A DNA stretch of 64,000 nucleotides. Source: UBA7396 sp047637875. Lineage in GTDB: Bacteria > Patescibacteriota > Gracilibacteria > BD1-5 > UBA6164. This document shows, one piece after another, positions 55,757-64,000 of this stretch. Numbering within the stretch: position 1 is the stretch's first letter; each line of letters starts with the position of its first letter. The notes beneath the pieces are model-generated. The model did no database searches, was not told the DNA's origin, and saw nothing but the letters and a program-made list of their open reading frames with translations. The stretch spans positions 19,479 through 83,478 of the forward strand of contig JBLJBH010000035.1 in NCBI GenBank assembly GCA_047637875.1, given 5' to 3'. Position numbers and translations under genes: made by a program.

Positions 55757-58054
55757 ATGTCAAAAGCTACGATACACTATATTTGAGGAATTGAAGATGA
55801 AACAAAAGGAGTAAGCCTTACTGGTTCATCAAGTTTGATAGAACTTGATAATGAGAATGGAAAAAAAATAAAAATAGCTATTGATACTGGAATGTTTCAA
55901 TGATGAAAGAATGATAGTGAATTTAATGAATTTATTCCTGAAGAAATTTTAAGTGCTGATTATATTATCATCACTCATGCTCATATGGATCATGTTGGAA
56001 AACTACCTTATATAATAAAAAAATGATTTCACTGAAAAATCCTTATGACAGAAATCACTAAACAATGTGCAATTCTTATGTTAACTGATAATGTAAGACT
56101 AACAAAAAGAGGAATAGAAGAAGTAAAAAAAAGAAATAAAAAAACTATTGAAAAATACAAAGAGCTTTTAAAAATAAAAAATCTATATGAAAAATCGCAA
56201 GATAGAAACATAGATAAATCAGAAAAAAATAAAGCTAAAAGTACTCTTGGAAAAATGATTGGAGATCAAGAAACGATAAAAACAAAATATCAAAATGCTA
56301 TAAAAGAACTTCAAGAAAATCATATTGTAACTGAACAAGATATACTTAAAATTCTAGAAGAACCTCCTGTATTACTATATGACGAAGATGATATTTTAAA
56401 TATGACTGGATTTATAAAAAATCTTGAAATAGGAGAGGAATTAAAACTGGAAAAAACTCTCTATATTTTTGATTTAGAAAATAAATATATAGAAAAGCTT
56501 CCAGAAATGGTAAAAGATGGGTACAAAAAAATTGTATTTGTATTCCCTCATTTAAAAGTATGAATTGTTCAAAAATGGAGAAAAATGCTTGAATATTTCC
56601 AAGAAAAACTAGCTGAAAATCATTTAATTGAAAAGCAAAATAAAGAGCTTTCTGAAATGCTTTGAAATGCATTAGAATATATTTGATTTGTTGATAATGG
56701 AATTTCTCCAAAAGATGAAGATTATTATAATTTATGTAAAAGTCTTCTTTCTCATCATCAAGTTGAAAATATTTCTGATATAAAAAGAGTTTTAAGACCT
56801 TTATTTAAAGCTCCTTTTGATAAAAATGATGTAGAAGAAGCAAAAAAACTATTAAAAGAAGATGTAAAAATGATGAATCAAAAAATTATATCAGAATTTA
56901 AAGTAAAATTTCTTGATGCTGGTCATATAGAATGAAGCATTCAAACTCAAATCTCTCTGACTACTCAAAAAGTACAAGATACTCTAAAGCAAGGTAGTAT
57001 TCCAACAAAAAAAGTTAGTTTTGAGGAATTAAACCTAATTATTGGTTGAGATATGGGAAGAATAAAAGATCCAAATCTAACAGGAAAACCAGAAGTTCCA
57101 AAAAAACAAATCGATTATTATCAAATGGAAAGTACTTATGCCGGAAGAATTCATAAAAATAAAGAAATTGCAAAAGGTGATTTTTTCAGATCCATTAGAA
57201 AAGCTCCTGGAAAAGTACTAGTTCCCACTTTTTCTATGCAAAGAACCCAAGAAATACTTATCATGCTTTTAGAAAAAGCTCAAGAATCTATTTCTTTTTC
57301 AAAAGAAATTCATGCTATGAAAAAAGATAAATCAAAACTCAAAAACCTTCTTTTAAATTCAAAATTAAGTGAAAAAAGAAGAAATGAAATAGAAGCAAAA
57401 ATAGATCAATTAGAAAGACATATTGATCTAATAACTCCTGAGTTATTTGATTATGAAATAGTTTTAGATAGTCCTTTAAGTCAAAAAATATCTCAAGTAT
57501 ATATAACAAATAAGTGATCTATATATAAACTTTTATCTCCTTGAGTACAAGAGTCTATTTTCTGAAAAAGTATTTTAAAAATTTTAGAACAATGACAATA
57601 TAAAGAAATTTATAATGACAAAAATCAAAGAAATAAAAAACAAATTATTCTTTCTTCTTGATGAATGTGTCAATGAGGAAGTATTCTAAATCACTTAGTA
57701 GAAAATGTACCAAACCCACAATCAACAATAACTTTTGTATGATACACTCCTCCTCATACTATATGATGAAAACTAAAAGCAAAACAACAAGAAATAAATA
57801 TTTGAGATAAAACTGTTTCTTTCGCTTGTCATATTGAGGATATAAATGGATTCTCTGGTCATGCTGATGAAGAAGAAATTATTACGTTCTTAAGTGAAAT
57901 AGATTTTTCTAGAGATGCAACTATTGCTCTTACTCATTGATGAAAAGAAAGATTAAAACTTGCAAAAAAAATAGAAACTGTTATGGATTATTTATGAAAA
58001 AAAGTACAAGTAATCGTACCAAAACTTGGTGATACTACCACTATTAAATTATAA
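55757..58054 (+). CDS. metallo-beta-lactamase/beta-CASP RNA nuclease, enlarged
   Basis: A 765-residue nuclease. The metallo-beta-lactamase part has SLTGSSSLIEL, DTGMFQGG and the zinc motif H74-A-H-M-D-H79. The C-terminal half has DSPLSQKIS, ILSSGGMCQGGSILNHL (beta-CASP motif A region), and DINGFSGHADEEE with LTHGGKERL (motifs B/C). Two Lys/Glu-rich coiled insertions (about 110-300 and 505-560) make it much longer than ordinary beta-CASP proteins of about 450 residues. It probably processes or degrades RNA, in place of RNase J or CPSF-like enzymes. Confidence 0.85.
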
Positions 58055-58069
58055 ATTATAAAAATTATT

Positions 58070-58897
58070 ATGAATTGAATAATAGAAAGAGAAAAAAATA
58101 CCTATAATAAACTAAATAACGAAAGTTTTCCTTTATTTATTTTATATTTTCTTTATGTAGAACATCGTGAAAAATCAATTCCTGAAGAATTATTTTTTCC
58201 ATTAAGTGAAGAAGTTAAAAAAGTTGCTTATAATGCAAAATGATTAGATGAATTTTTTGAACTTTATATCACAGAAATAAATGATATAAGTGTTTTGGAA
58301 AATATTGAAGAAAAAATTAAATATCTACTAAGAAGATATGAACATAAAGCTCATTGAAGAATAGAGGTTCACTGATTACAACTTTTAAAAATGCTAGATA
58401 CATATATATCTGATTTAGTAAGTGAAAAACATTGAAAAGCTATTAGATTAGAAACAATTAATCAAACAGAAAAAATTATTAACTGAGAAGAAGATAGTGA
58501 TAAAATAGACACAGATACTAAACCAACAAATCAAATATATTTAAAAGATAATATACTTAGTTATGATACTTGGGAAAAAATATATGAAAATATCATTTGG
58601 AGTTTAGATAAATTACTTTCAAATCCTGAAATATCAAAATTTAAAGAAATACAAAAATTCCGTAATTCATTTTCAAAAGAATCTAGAGGAAAAATTCATA
58701 TATTTATAAAAGTAGAAGATTTTTTAAAACACTTTAAAGTTATAGATTTTTATGAATATATCATTTCAATCATAGAAAAAAATGATGATAATACTATAAA
58801 AAGTGAACTTAAAAAATTTCTTCCAGTACTTCAAGGTAATTATAAAAATAATACCTTATTTAATCAAGTTCAAGATAAACTAAAAAATATGTTATAA
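58070..58897 (+). CDS. hypothetical protein co-transcribed with beta-CASP nuclease
   Basis: A 275-residue helical, charged cytosolic protein with no membrane segment. GKIHIFIKVEDFLKHF near residue 215 is its best-structured stretch. No family is recognised. It starts 15 bases after the nuclease gene and ends at a shared bidirectional terminator, so it may assist the nuclease. Confidence 0.5.
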
Positions 58898-58929
58898 AAA
58901 AATAATCCCTCCCGGGATTATTTTTTTAG
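58897..58929. terminator. bidirectional terminator made of AATCCCTCC-like arms
   Basis: AAAAAATAATCCC pairs with GGGATTATTTTTT around a TCC-type loop. The stop codon of the isoleucyl-tRNA synthetase (58918-58920) is inside the right arm. The core AATCCCTCCCGGGATT looks like the two ends of the genome's palindromic repeat joined together. Confidence 0.85.
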
Positions 58930-61900
58930 TCTTAAATTTAACTTCAAATCTTCAACTTCAACTTCTTTTTCTATATCTGCTTTTTGTAAATCTGAAACAA
59001 TAGTAGAAAGAGTTTCAGCTTCAATATATGATTTAAATTTTCCTAAAATTTCTCATACCATATCTCAAGAAATACTTATTTCAATTCTATCATCAACATT
59101 AAAATCAGCTTCTTTTCTTGATTCTTGAATATGTCTCACGATATCTCTGGTGTATCACTCTAGTTTTAATTCTTCAGTTATAGTGGTATCAAGGGCAATA
59201 ACTTTTCCGTTTCCACTTTCGAGTACTTCTGAAGTATTACTTGCAGCTCAAGCAGAAATAAATTCTATTTCAAATTCTCAAGGTAATAACTCAAATTCTC
59301 ATACTTTTACATTTCAGTTTTCAAGTAGACTGAAATTCCCTGCTTTTGCTTCTGATATAATAAATTTTACATCTCATCAAAATTTTGGACCGATAAGTCT
59401 TGCGTTTGGTTTACAGATTTGTGATGGAATTTCATCTTCAGCAAATACTTTCACTTCTTTTACATTGAGTTCTTCTTTCAAGATTTCAGTAAAATAAGGT
59501 GTGAGTTCATGGGTAACTTTTACATAAGAAAGTGGTTGACGAACTCTTTGTTTTGCATTGGCACGAGCTGCTAGTCAGAGAGTAATAAGAACTTGTACTT
59601 CGGCAGTATTTTCATTTAACTCTCCAAATACCCAAGCTGGATTTTTAACTGGATAGAGTTCAAGATGTACTGACTCTTTCCCAGTTAAGTTTTTAAACAC
59701 ATATTCTGAAACAAATGGCATATATGGAGCGATAACTTTTGAAACTTCAACCAGCACATCATAGAGAGTAGAATATGCTTCGAGTTTATCACTATCCGTA
59801 TCAGATTTCCAAAATCTTTTTCTTGATCTTCTGATATACCAATTGGTGAGATTATCCATAAATTTTACGATTGGTTTTGCTGCCTCGTTGATTTTATAAC
59901 TATCTAAAGATTTTCTTACTTCTCAAGTTAAAGTATGTAATTCTGAAATGATCCATTTATCAAGTGGATTATTTTTTGTATAATTTGGTAATTTATAAAT
60001 CACTCCATTATCACAACTATCTCAAGCAAAATGAGCTTCGTATTTTGTTAAATTATTTAATTGTCTATTAATTGGTCTGAAAGTTCCGGCATGTGCTACG
60101 ATTAACACATTTTTTCCTTCATTTTCTGCTTTAATTTCATTAAAAGCAGATAACACTCTTGATTCAAATTGTTCAATATTTTCCACTCCATTTTCTTCTT
60201 TATAGAGTCTTCTCATATCAGAAGTTTGAGTTACTCCATACATTGCTTTGATTTCATCATGAGTCAGTCCATCAAATTTTCCAGCATATTGTTCGATGAG
60301 TCTCTCATCTTCTACAATTTCTACTTCGTATCCAAGTTGAGCGAGAATATGTTCAGCCGTTTGACGAGTTCTTATTCTTGGAGAAATATACACTTTATCA
60401 AGTTTCACTCATGAGATTTTGAAGTTCTGACCAGCAGTCACTGCTTGCGCAATTCCTACATCATTGAGTGGACTATCTGATTCCCCTGCATTCATTCTAC
60501 CTTTTGCATTATTTTCAGTTTGACCATGTCTTACATAGTAAATATGCGAGTCATTTTTTGGTGTAAAATTATCAATATTTGCATAAGTTGTGAAAAAAGA
60601 GTAAGTATTCCAAAGTGGTAAAATAACTTTTTTCACGACTTCTTCAACTCAAGCATCACTAAATCTCAAATCTTGAGCTTCTACAACAGGAGAATTCATC
60701 AAATAAAATCTCATAGCATCAGCTCAGTATTTATCCATCAAAATATTTGGATCAGTATAATTTTTTAAACTTTTAGACATTTTTTTACCATCTTCAGCCA
60801 AAATAATTCAGTTTACTACACAGTTTAAAAATGCTGGTTTATCAAAAAGTGCTGTTGATAAGATAATAAGTGTATAAAACCAACCTCTTGTTTGATCAAG
60901 TCATTCAGCAATAAAATCAGCTGGAAATTTGAAATTCTCTTTATTTTCAAAAGGATAATGTTTGCTTGCATATGGCATACTTCAAGATTCAAACCAACAA
61001 TCAAGTACTTCTGGAATTCTTTTTAGTTTTTCTCACGTTTTTGGGTGCTTTACAAATATTTCATCAACAAAATGTTTATGAAGATCTACTTCTTTTCCTG
61101 ATGAAGTATAAAAATATTTATCTCACTTTTTTTCTATTTGACCATATTCTTTATTGAGTTCATAAAGTTCTTCTATACTTCCTACACACACTTCAGTTTT
61201 TTTATCTTCAGATTGCCAAACTGGAATTGCTGATCACCAATATCTATTTCTTGAAATATTCCAATCACGAGCTCATTCAAGCCATTTACCAAATCTTCAG
61301 TCTTTTATAACTTCAGGTACCCAAGTGATTTCCTGATTATTTGCAACCATTCTATCTCTAATTTTTTCTACAGCTACATACCAAGCAGAAATTCATCTAT
61401 AAATTAGTGGTGTATCACATCTCCAACAATGAGGATAAGAGTGCATAATCGTCCCAATATTTACTTGTAATTTTTGCTCTTTCAATTCTGAAATAACCAT
61501 TTCATTGAAATCAAAAACATTGATTCCGTTTTTATCAAGTAAATTGTAAGTTTTCCCTGAATTATCGATATGAGCTACAAATCCCAAATCCTCTTTTTCT
61601 CAGATAACAAAGTCATCTTCTCAGTAAGCTGGAGCTATATGAACGATTCAAACTCAAGTTTCAGTGGTTACATGATGTCAGGCAACTATGGAAAATGCAT
61701 TTTTACCAAGTTTAATAATAGTTCATAAATCCTTTCACATTTCTCTGAGTTGCACATCAAAATCTGGGAAAAGTGGTTCATATTTTATACCAACGAGACA
61801 AGAACCTTTATAAGTTCTTAGTATTTCATAATCTTCCTCTTTCTTGTAATAATCTTTTACTTTATCTTGTGCTAGAACATAAGTATCACCATTTGTTTTA

Positions 61901-62652
61901 TCAAATAATTCTACATAATCTAAATCAGTTCAAACTGCAAGTCACAAGTTAGCATACAAAGTCCAAGGAGTTGTAGTCCAAGCTAATATGTATTTATTTT
62001 CAGTTCCAGCAACTTTAAATTTTACCGTAACAGTTTTTGATTGTTTATCTTTATACCCTTGATTTACTTCAAAGTTTGAAAGTGGAGTCGTACAACGAGG
62101 ACAATAAGGAACTATTTTATTTCCTTCATAAATGAGTCATTTATCATAAATGCTTTTAAATACCCACCAAACTGATTCCATAAATGAAGTATCCATAGTT
62201 TTGTAGTCATTTTCCATATCTACCCATCTTCACATTCTTTCTACTGATTTTTTCCATTCATCAACATATCAAAAAACATTAGCTCTACAAGCTTCGTTAA
62301 AATCAAATACTCAAACTTTATTTTCAATATCATCTTTACCAGATATTTGCAATTTCTTTTCTACGATATTTTCGATAGGTAGTCAGTGACAGTCCCAACC
62401 AAATTTTCTATCAACCTTTTTTCAAAGCATAGTTTGGTATCTCGGAATTACATCTTTTATAGTTCCAGCCAAGATATGTCCATAGTGCGGAGTTCAAGTT
62501 GCAAATGGAGGACCATCATAAAAGTCAAACTCTTCAGAATTTTCTCTAGTTTCTATAGATTTTTTAAAAGTATTATTTGCTTTCCAATCTTGGATTATTT
62601 CTTTCTCAAGTTCTGGAAAAGATTGTTTTGGGTTTACGGCTTTAAATGTCAT
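58918..62652 (-). CDS. ileS: isoleucyl-tRNA synthetase with nested histidine phosphatase domain
   Basis: A 1,244-residue enzyme charging tRNA-Ile. The catalytic core has H56-Y-G-H59 (HIGH motif), WDCHGLPIE, an editing domain with AWTTTPWTL, and KKMSKSLKN (KMSKS at 624-628). After YANIDNFTPKND the synthetase is interrupted at about 702-888 by a whole histidine phosphatase: YYVRHGQTENN (H709), ESDSPLNDVGIAQA, YISPRIRTRQTAEHI and VLIVAHAGTFRPIN (H854). Then NPLDKWIISELH (D898) resumes the anticodon-binding domain. Without the insert the length is about 1,057, normal for the type with eukaryote-like features. The frame is continuous, with a TGA Gly inside the insert. Confidence 0.93.
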
Positions 62653-62676
62653 AGTGTGGGTGGTTAGGGGTAAAAG

Positions 62677-62874
62677 TTATTTTAAAAAATTCATGTCACA
62701 TTTCAAAATATCATCTAAATTTTTTTCTTTATCATTATCTAAATCCAAACAATATTTTTGGTTTATAAGAGTTTGCTCATTTTTATATTTTCTTTCTTGT
62801 AATAAATATAATCCAATTAATAATATTAAAATTAAAATAATAATCATTAAATAATCTTTAATAGATAGTTTCAT
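62677..62874 (-). CDS. small single-pass membrane protein
   Basis: A 65-residue protein: a short start, a strongly hydrophobic helix (about residues 8-25, mostly Ile and Leu), then a charged, Asp/Lys-rich tail with two cysteines (KYCLDLD, LKCDMN). No family is recognised. It lies just before ileS on the same strand, 24 bases from its start. Confidence 0.5.
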   Translation of the reverse strand: MKLSIKDYLMIIILILILLIGLYLLQERKYKNEQTLINQKYCLDLDNDKEKNLDDILKCDMNFLK

Positions 62875-62910
62875 ATATAAAAAGTTAAAAAATAAATTTA
62901 TTTTGTAGAA

Positions 62911-63123
62911 TTAAAAAAATGTAACTAATAATCAAACAATTCAAATAAAAATTCATACTATTGCTAAAAAATTAGCAGATTTACTACTTTTATTTAATGC
63001 TTCAACTAATTTATCAGTATTTTTATCTAAATTAGTCATTAAGTTTTTAGATACTTTTATTATTTTTTCCAATTCTTGAAAATCTCATATATTTTCTTGT
63101 ATTACTTCTTCATATTCTGTCAT
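62911..63123 (-). CDS. small tail-anchored coiled-coil protein
   Basis: A 70-residue protein. Residues 1-50 are a charged helix (ENIGDFQELEKIIKVSKNL) and residues 51-70 are a hydrophobic tail (FLAIVGIFIGIVGLLVTFF) that would anchor it in the membrane. It follows the A/T leader motif TTTAATTTTTAATTT. It forms a run with the next small membrane gene and ileS. Confidence 0.5.
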
Positions 63124-63160
63124 ATTTATAAATTAAAAATTAAATTATTTTTCAGCTTTT

Positions 63161-63258
63161 AATCCCCCGGCTTTCAGTCATCCCCTTTGAGAAAGGGGGT
63201 TTTAATAAGTTTTCATTTTTAGCTCTCCCTTTTTGGAAAGGCGAAGGTTGGAGGGATT
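63161..63258. repeat. palindromic mobile-type repeat element
   Basis: A 98-bp GC-richer element from AATCCCCCGGC to GGAGGGATT. It has internal palindromes CCCCTTTGAGAAAGGGG and CTCCCTTTTTGGAAAGG. The piece AAAAAGGGAG and CGAAG matches the 22357 element in inverted and rearranged order. It lies between the small membrane genes and the DUF559 gene. Confidence 0.8.
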
Positions 63259-63320
63259 ATAATATATTCTACCTCTTTTCTCTCCCTTTTCCAAAGGGAG
63301 TACCCGAAGGGGGAGGGATT
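63259..63320. repeat. second repeat copy adjoining DUF559 gene
   Basis: The stretch CTCCCTTTTCCAAAGGGAG, TACCCGAAGG and GGGAGGGATT matches, inverted, one arm of the 22357 element (CTCCCTTTGGGAAAGGGAG, TACTCCC with CGGG). It runs to 63320, so its last bases are part of the DUF559 stop codon TTA/TAA at 63319-63321. Confidence 0.78.
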
Positions 63321-63690
63321 AAAAAGCCTCTTTTATCCTATCCAATACTTTTTCTATATTCTCAAAAATTTCTTCATTCCTAATTCTTAAAACTTTAAAT
63401 CATAAATTTTTAAGCAAATCTTCTTTTACTTTATCTAATTCATATATTTCACCTAAATCATGTATACTTCAATCAATTTCAATTATTAACTTTTTTTCAA
63501 AGCAGTAAAAATCAGCTATTATAAATCTATCAAATCAACTATCTTCTGTAAAAACATAAACTGGTTTTTGTCTGAGAAATTTTATTCGTAATTTTTCATT
63601 TTTTATGTAATTCCATAAAATAACTTCAGCTTTTGTTGACTTGTTTCTAAGTTTTTGAGCAATTAATTTTATACTATCTGGAATTTTCAT
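63319..63690 (-). CDS. DUF559 endonuclease-like protein
   Basis: A 123-residue protein of the DUF559/Vsr-like nuclease fold. It opens with a helix (IKLIAQKLRNKSTKAEVILW), then KFLRQKPVYVF, FIIADFYCFEKKLIIEIDGSIH (Asp and Glu of the PD-(D/E)xK-type active site, Gly by TGA), and DLLKNLGFKVLRIRNEEIF. Such proteins cluster with small repeats in many bacteria. Its stop overlaps the end of the palindromic repeat, so a link with repeat movement is possible but unproven. Confidence 0.8.
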
Positions 63691-63714
63691 ATTTATTAAA
63701 ATTACATTTTCTCA

Positions 63715-63802
63715 TGGCGGAAAGGATGGGATTCGAACCCACGATACCTTGCGATATACACGCTTTCCAAGCGTGCTCATTCGGCCACTCTGACACCTTT
63801 CC
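63715..63802 (-). tRNA. tRNA-Ser(GGA)
   Basis: An 88-base class II tRNA with encoded CCA. Acceptor GGAAAGG pairs with CCTTTCC; discriminator is G; anticodon stem CACGC/GCGTG with loop TTGGAAA gives GGA; a long variable arm (TATCGCAAGGTA-type) is followed by the standard T loop TTCGAAT. It reads UCC/UCU codons. Confidence 0.93.
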
Positions 63803-63808
63803 GTAAAA

Positions 63809-64000
63809 TTATGGTGCAATTATTCCCAAAACATCTATTTGACTTTTATCTACTTGTTGAGAAACAATTTTTGAATCCAATTTTTGAAAATCTTTACGAT
63901 AAATATCTCAATAATACAAAATTCACATAAAACTTATAGAAAAAATTGGTTTAATTGTAAAAAGTGTGTGGCTGAAATGAGTTAAATTTTCCCATAAAGG
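63809..64000 (-). CDS. C-terminal part of a membrane protein, cut by window edge
   Basis: The last 63 codons of a leftward gene. A hydrophobic stretch (FTIKPIFSISFMGILYYG) is followed by a Lys/Asp/Gln-rich C-terminal tail ending VLGIIAP. The rest lies outside the window. It may be an anchored protein, but no family can be given from the tail alone. Confidence 0.45.

Noticed and set aside
59150..59497. A 115-codon plus-strand frame
   Set aside because: Antisense to the C-terminal part of the isoleucyl-tRNA synthetase; no motif.
60022..60636. A separate histidine phosphatase gene
   Set aside because: With UGA as Gly there is no stop or independent start between it and the synthetase on either side; the frame is continuous, so it is an internal domain, not a separate gene.

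Overview
This window comes from a very AT-rich genome (about three quarters A+T by eye) that reads UGA as glycine. With the standard code nearly every gene falls apart at TGA. With UGA as Gly, long frames open whose TGA codons sit at invariant glycines: the GGG of HemW, the FtsE P-loop and signature, the GGDEF site, and the Gly next to the catalytic Cys of UDP-glucose dehydrogenase. TAA is the usual stop and TAG is rare. This code is known from the CPR/Patescibacteria lineages Gracilibacteria (BD1-5) and Absconditabacteria (SR1); the window alone does not decide which. No rRNA, CRISPR array or prophage was seen. No clear Shine-Dalgarno was found; starts follow A/T-only leaders.

Layout. 0-9.2 kb: HIT protein, an exported solute-binding-like protein, an exported coiled-coil protein, HemW, a nucleoside-phosphorylase-like protein, an SPFH protein, an HPF-like protein and DnaJ. 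9.2-15 kb (minus): FtsE-like ATPase, a conserved unknown, a VirD4/HerA-type DNA-pumping ATPase and a membrane protein. 15.1-19.2 kb: ClpP and a very large polytopic membrane protein. 19.3-35.8 kb: a surface polysaccharide locus with Wzx-like flippase, UDP-glucose dehydrogenase, a UDP-GlcNAc 2-epimerase/4,6-dehydratase/reductase trio, a methyltransferase, six glycosyltransferases, a phosphomannomutase-like HAD enzyme and GalE. Three toxin-antitoxin modules are embedded in it. 35.8-37.3 kb: GrpE and exonuclease III, divergent. 37.3-45.5 kb (minus): a VirB6/TrbL-like channel protein and three exported proteins (1,216, 164 and 520 aa). 45.7-50.5 kb: an orphan 554-aa protein, tRNA-Lys, an HI0933-type flavoprotein and GatB. 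50.5-55.6 kb (minus): paired c-di-GMP synthase/hydrolase-type proteins, an amidohydrolase and an unknown. 55.7-58.9 kb: a beta-CASP nuclease and an unknown. 58.9-64 kb (minus): isoleucyl-tRNA synthetase, small membrane proteins, a DUF559 protein, tRNA-Ser(GGA) and a truncated membrane gene.

Main novelties. (1) The isoleucyl-tRNA synthetase carries a complete histidine-phosphatase domain nested in frame between its catalytic core and its anticodon-binding domain. (2) A family of short palindromic repeats (ends AATCCCTCC / GGAGGGATT) occurs between genes. Degraded copies also lie in frame inside the UDP-glucose dehydrogenase and galE coding regions, where they encode extra peptide loops. (3) Two toxin-antitoxin pairs sit in tandem cassettes bounded by copies of one terminator-promoter module. 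(4) tRNA-Lys has the universal T54/A58 pair swapped to A54/T58. (5) Convergent genes often share one hairpin that contains a stop codon.
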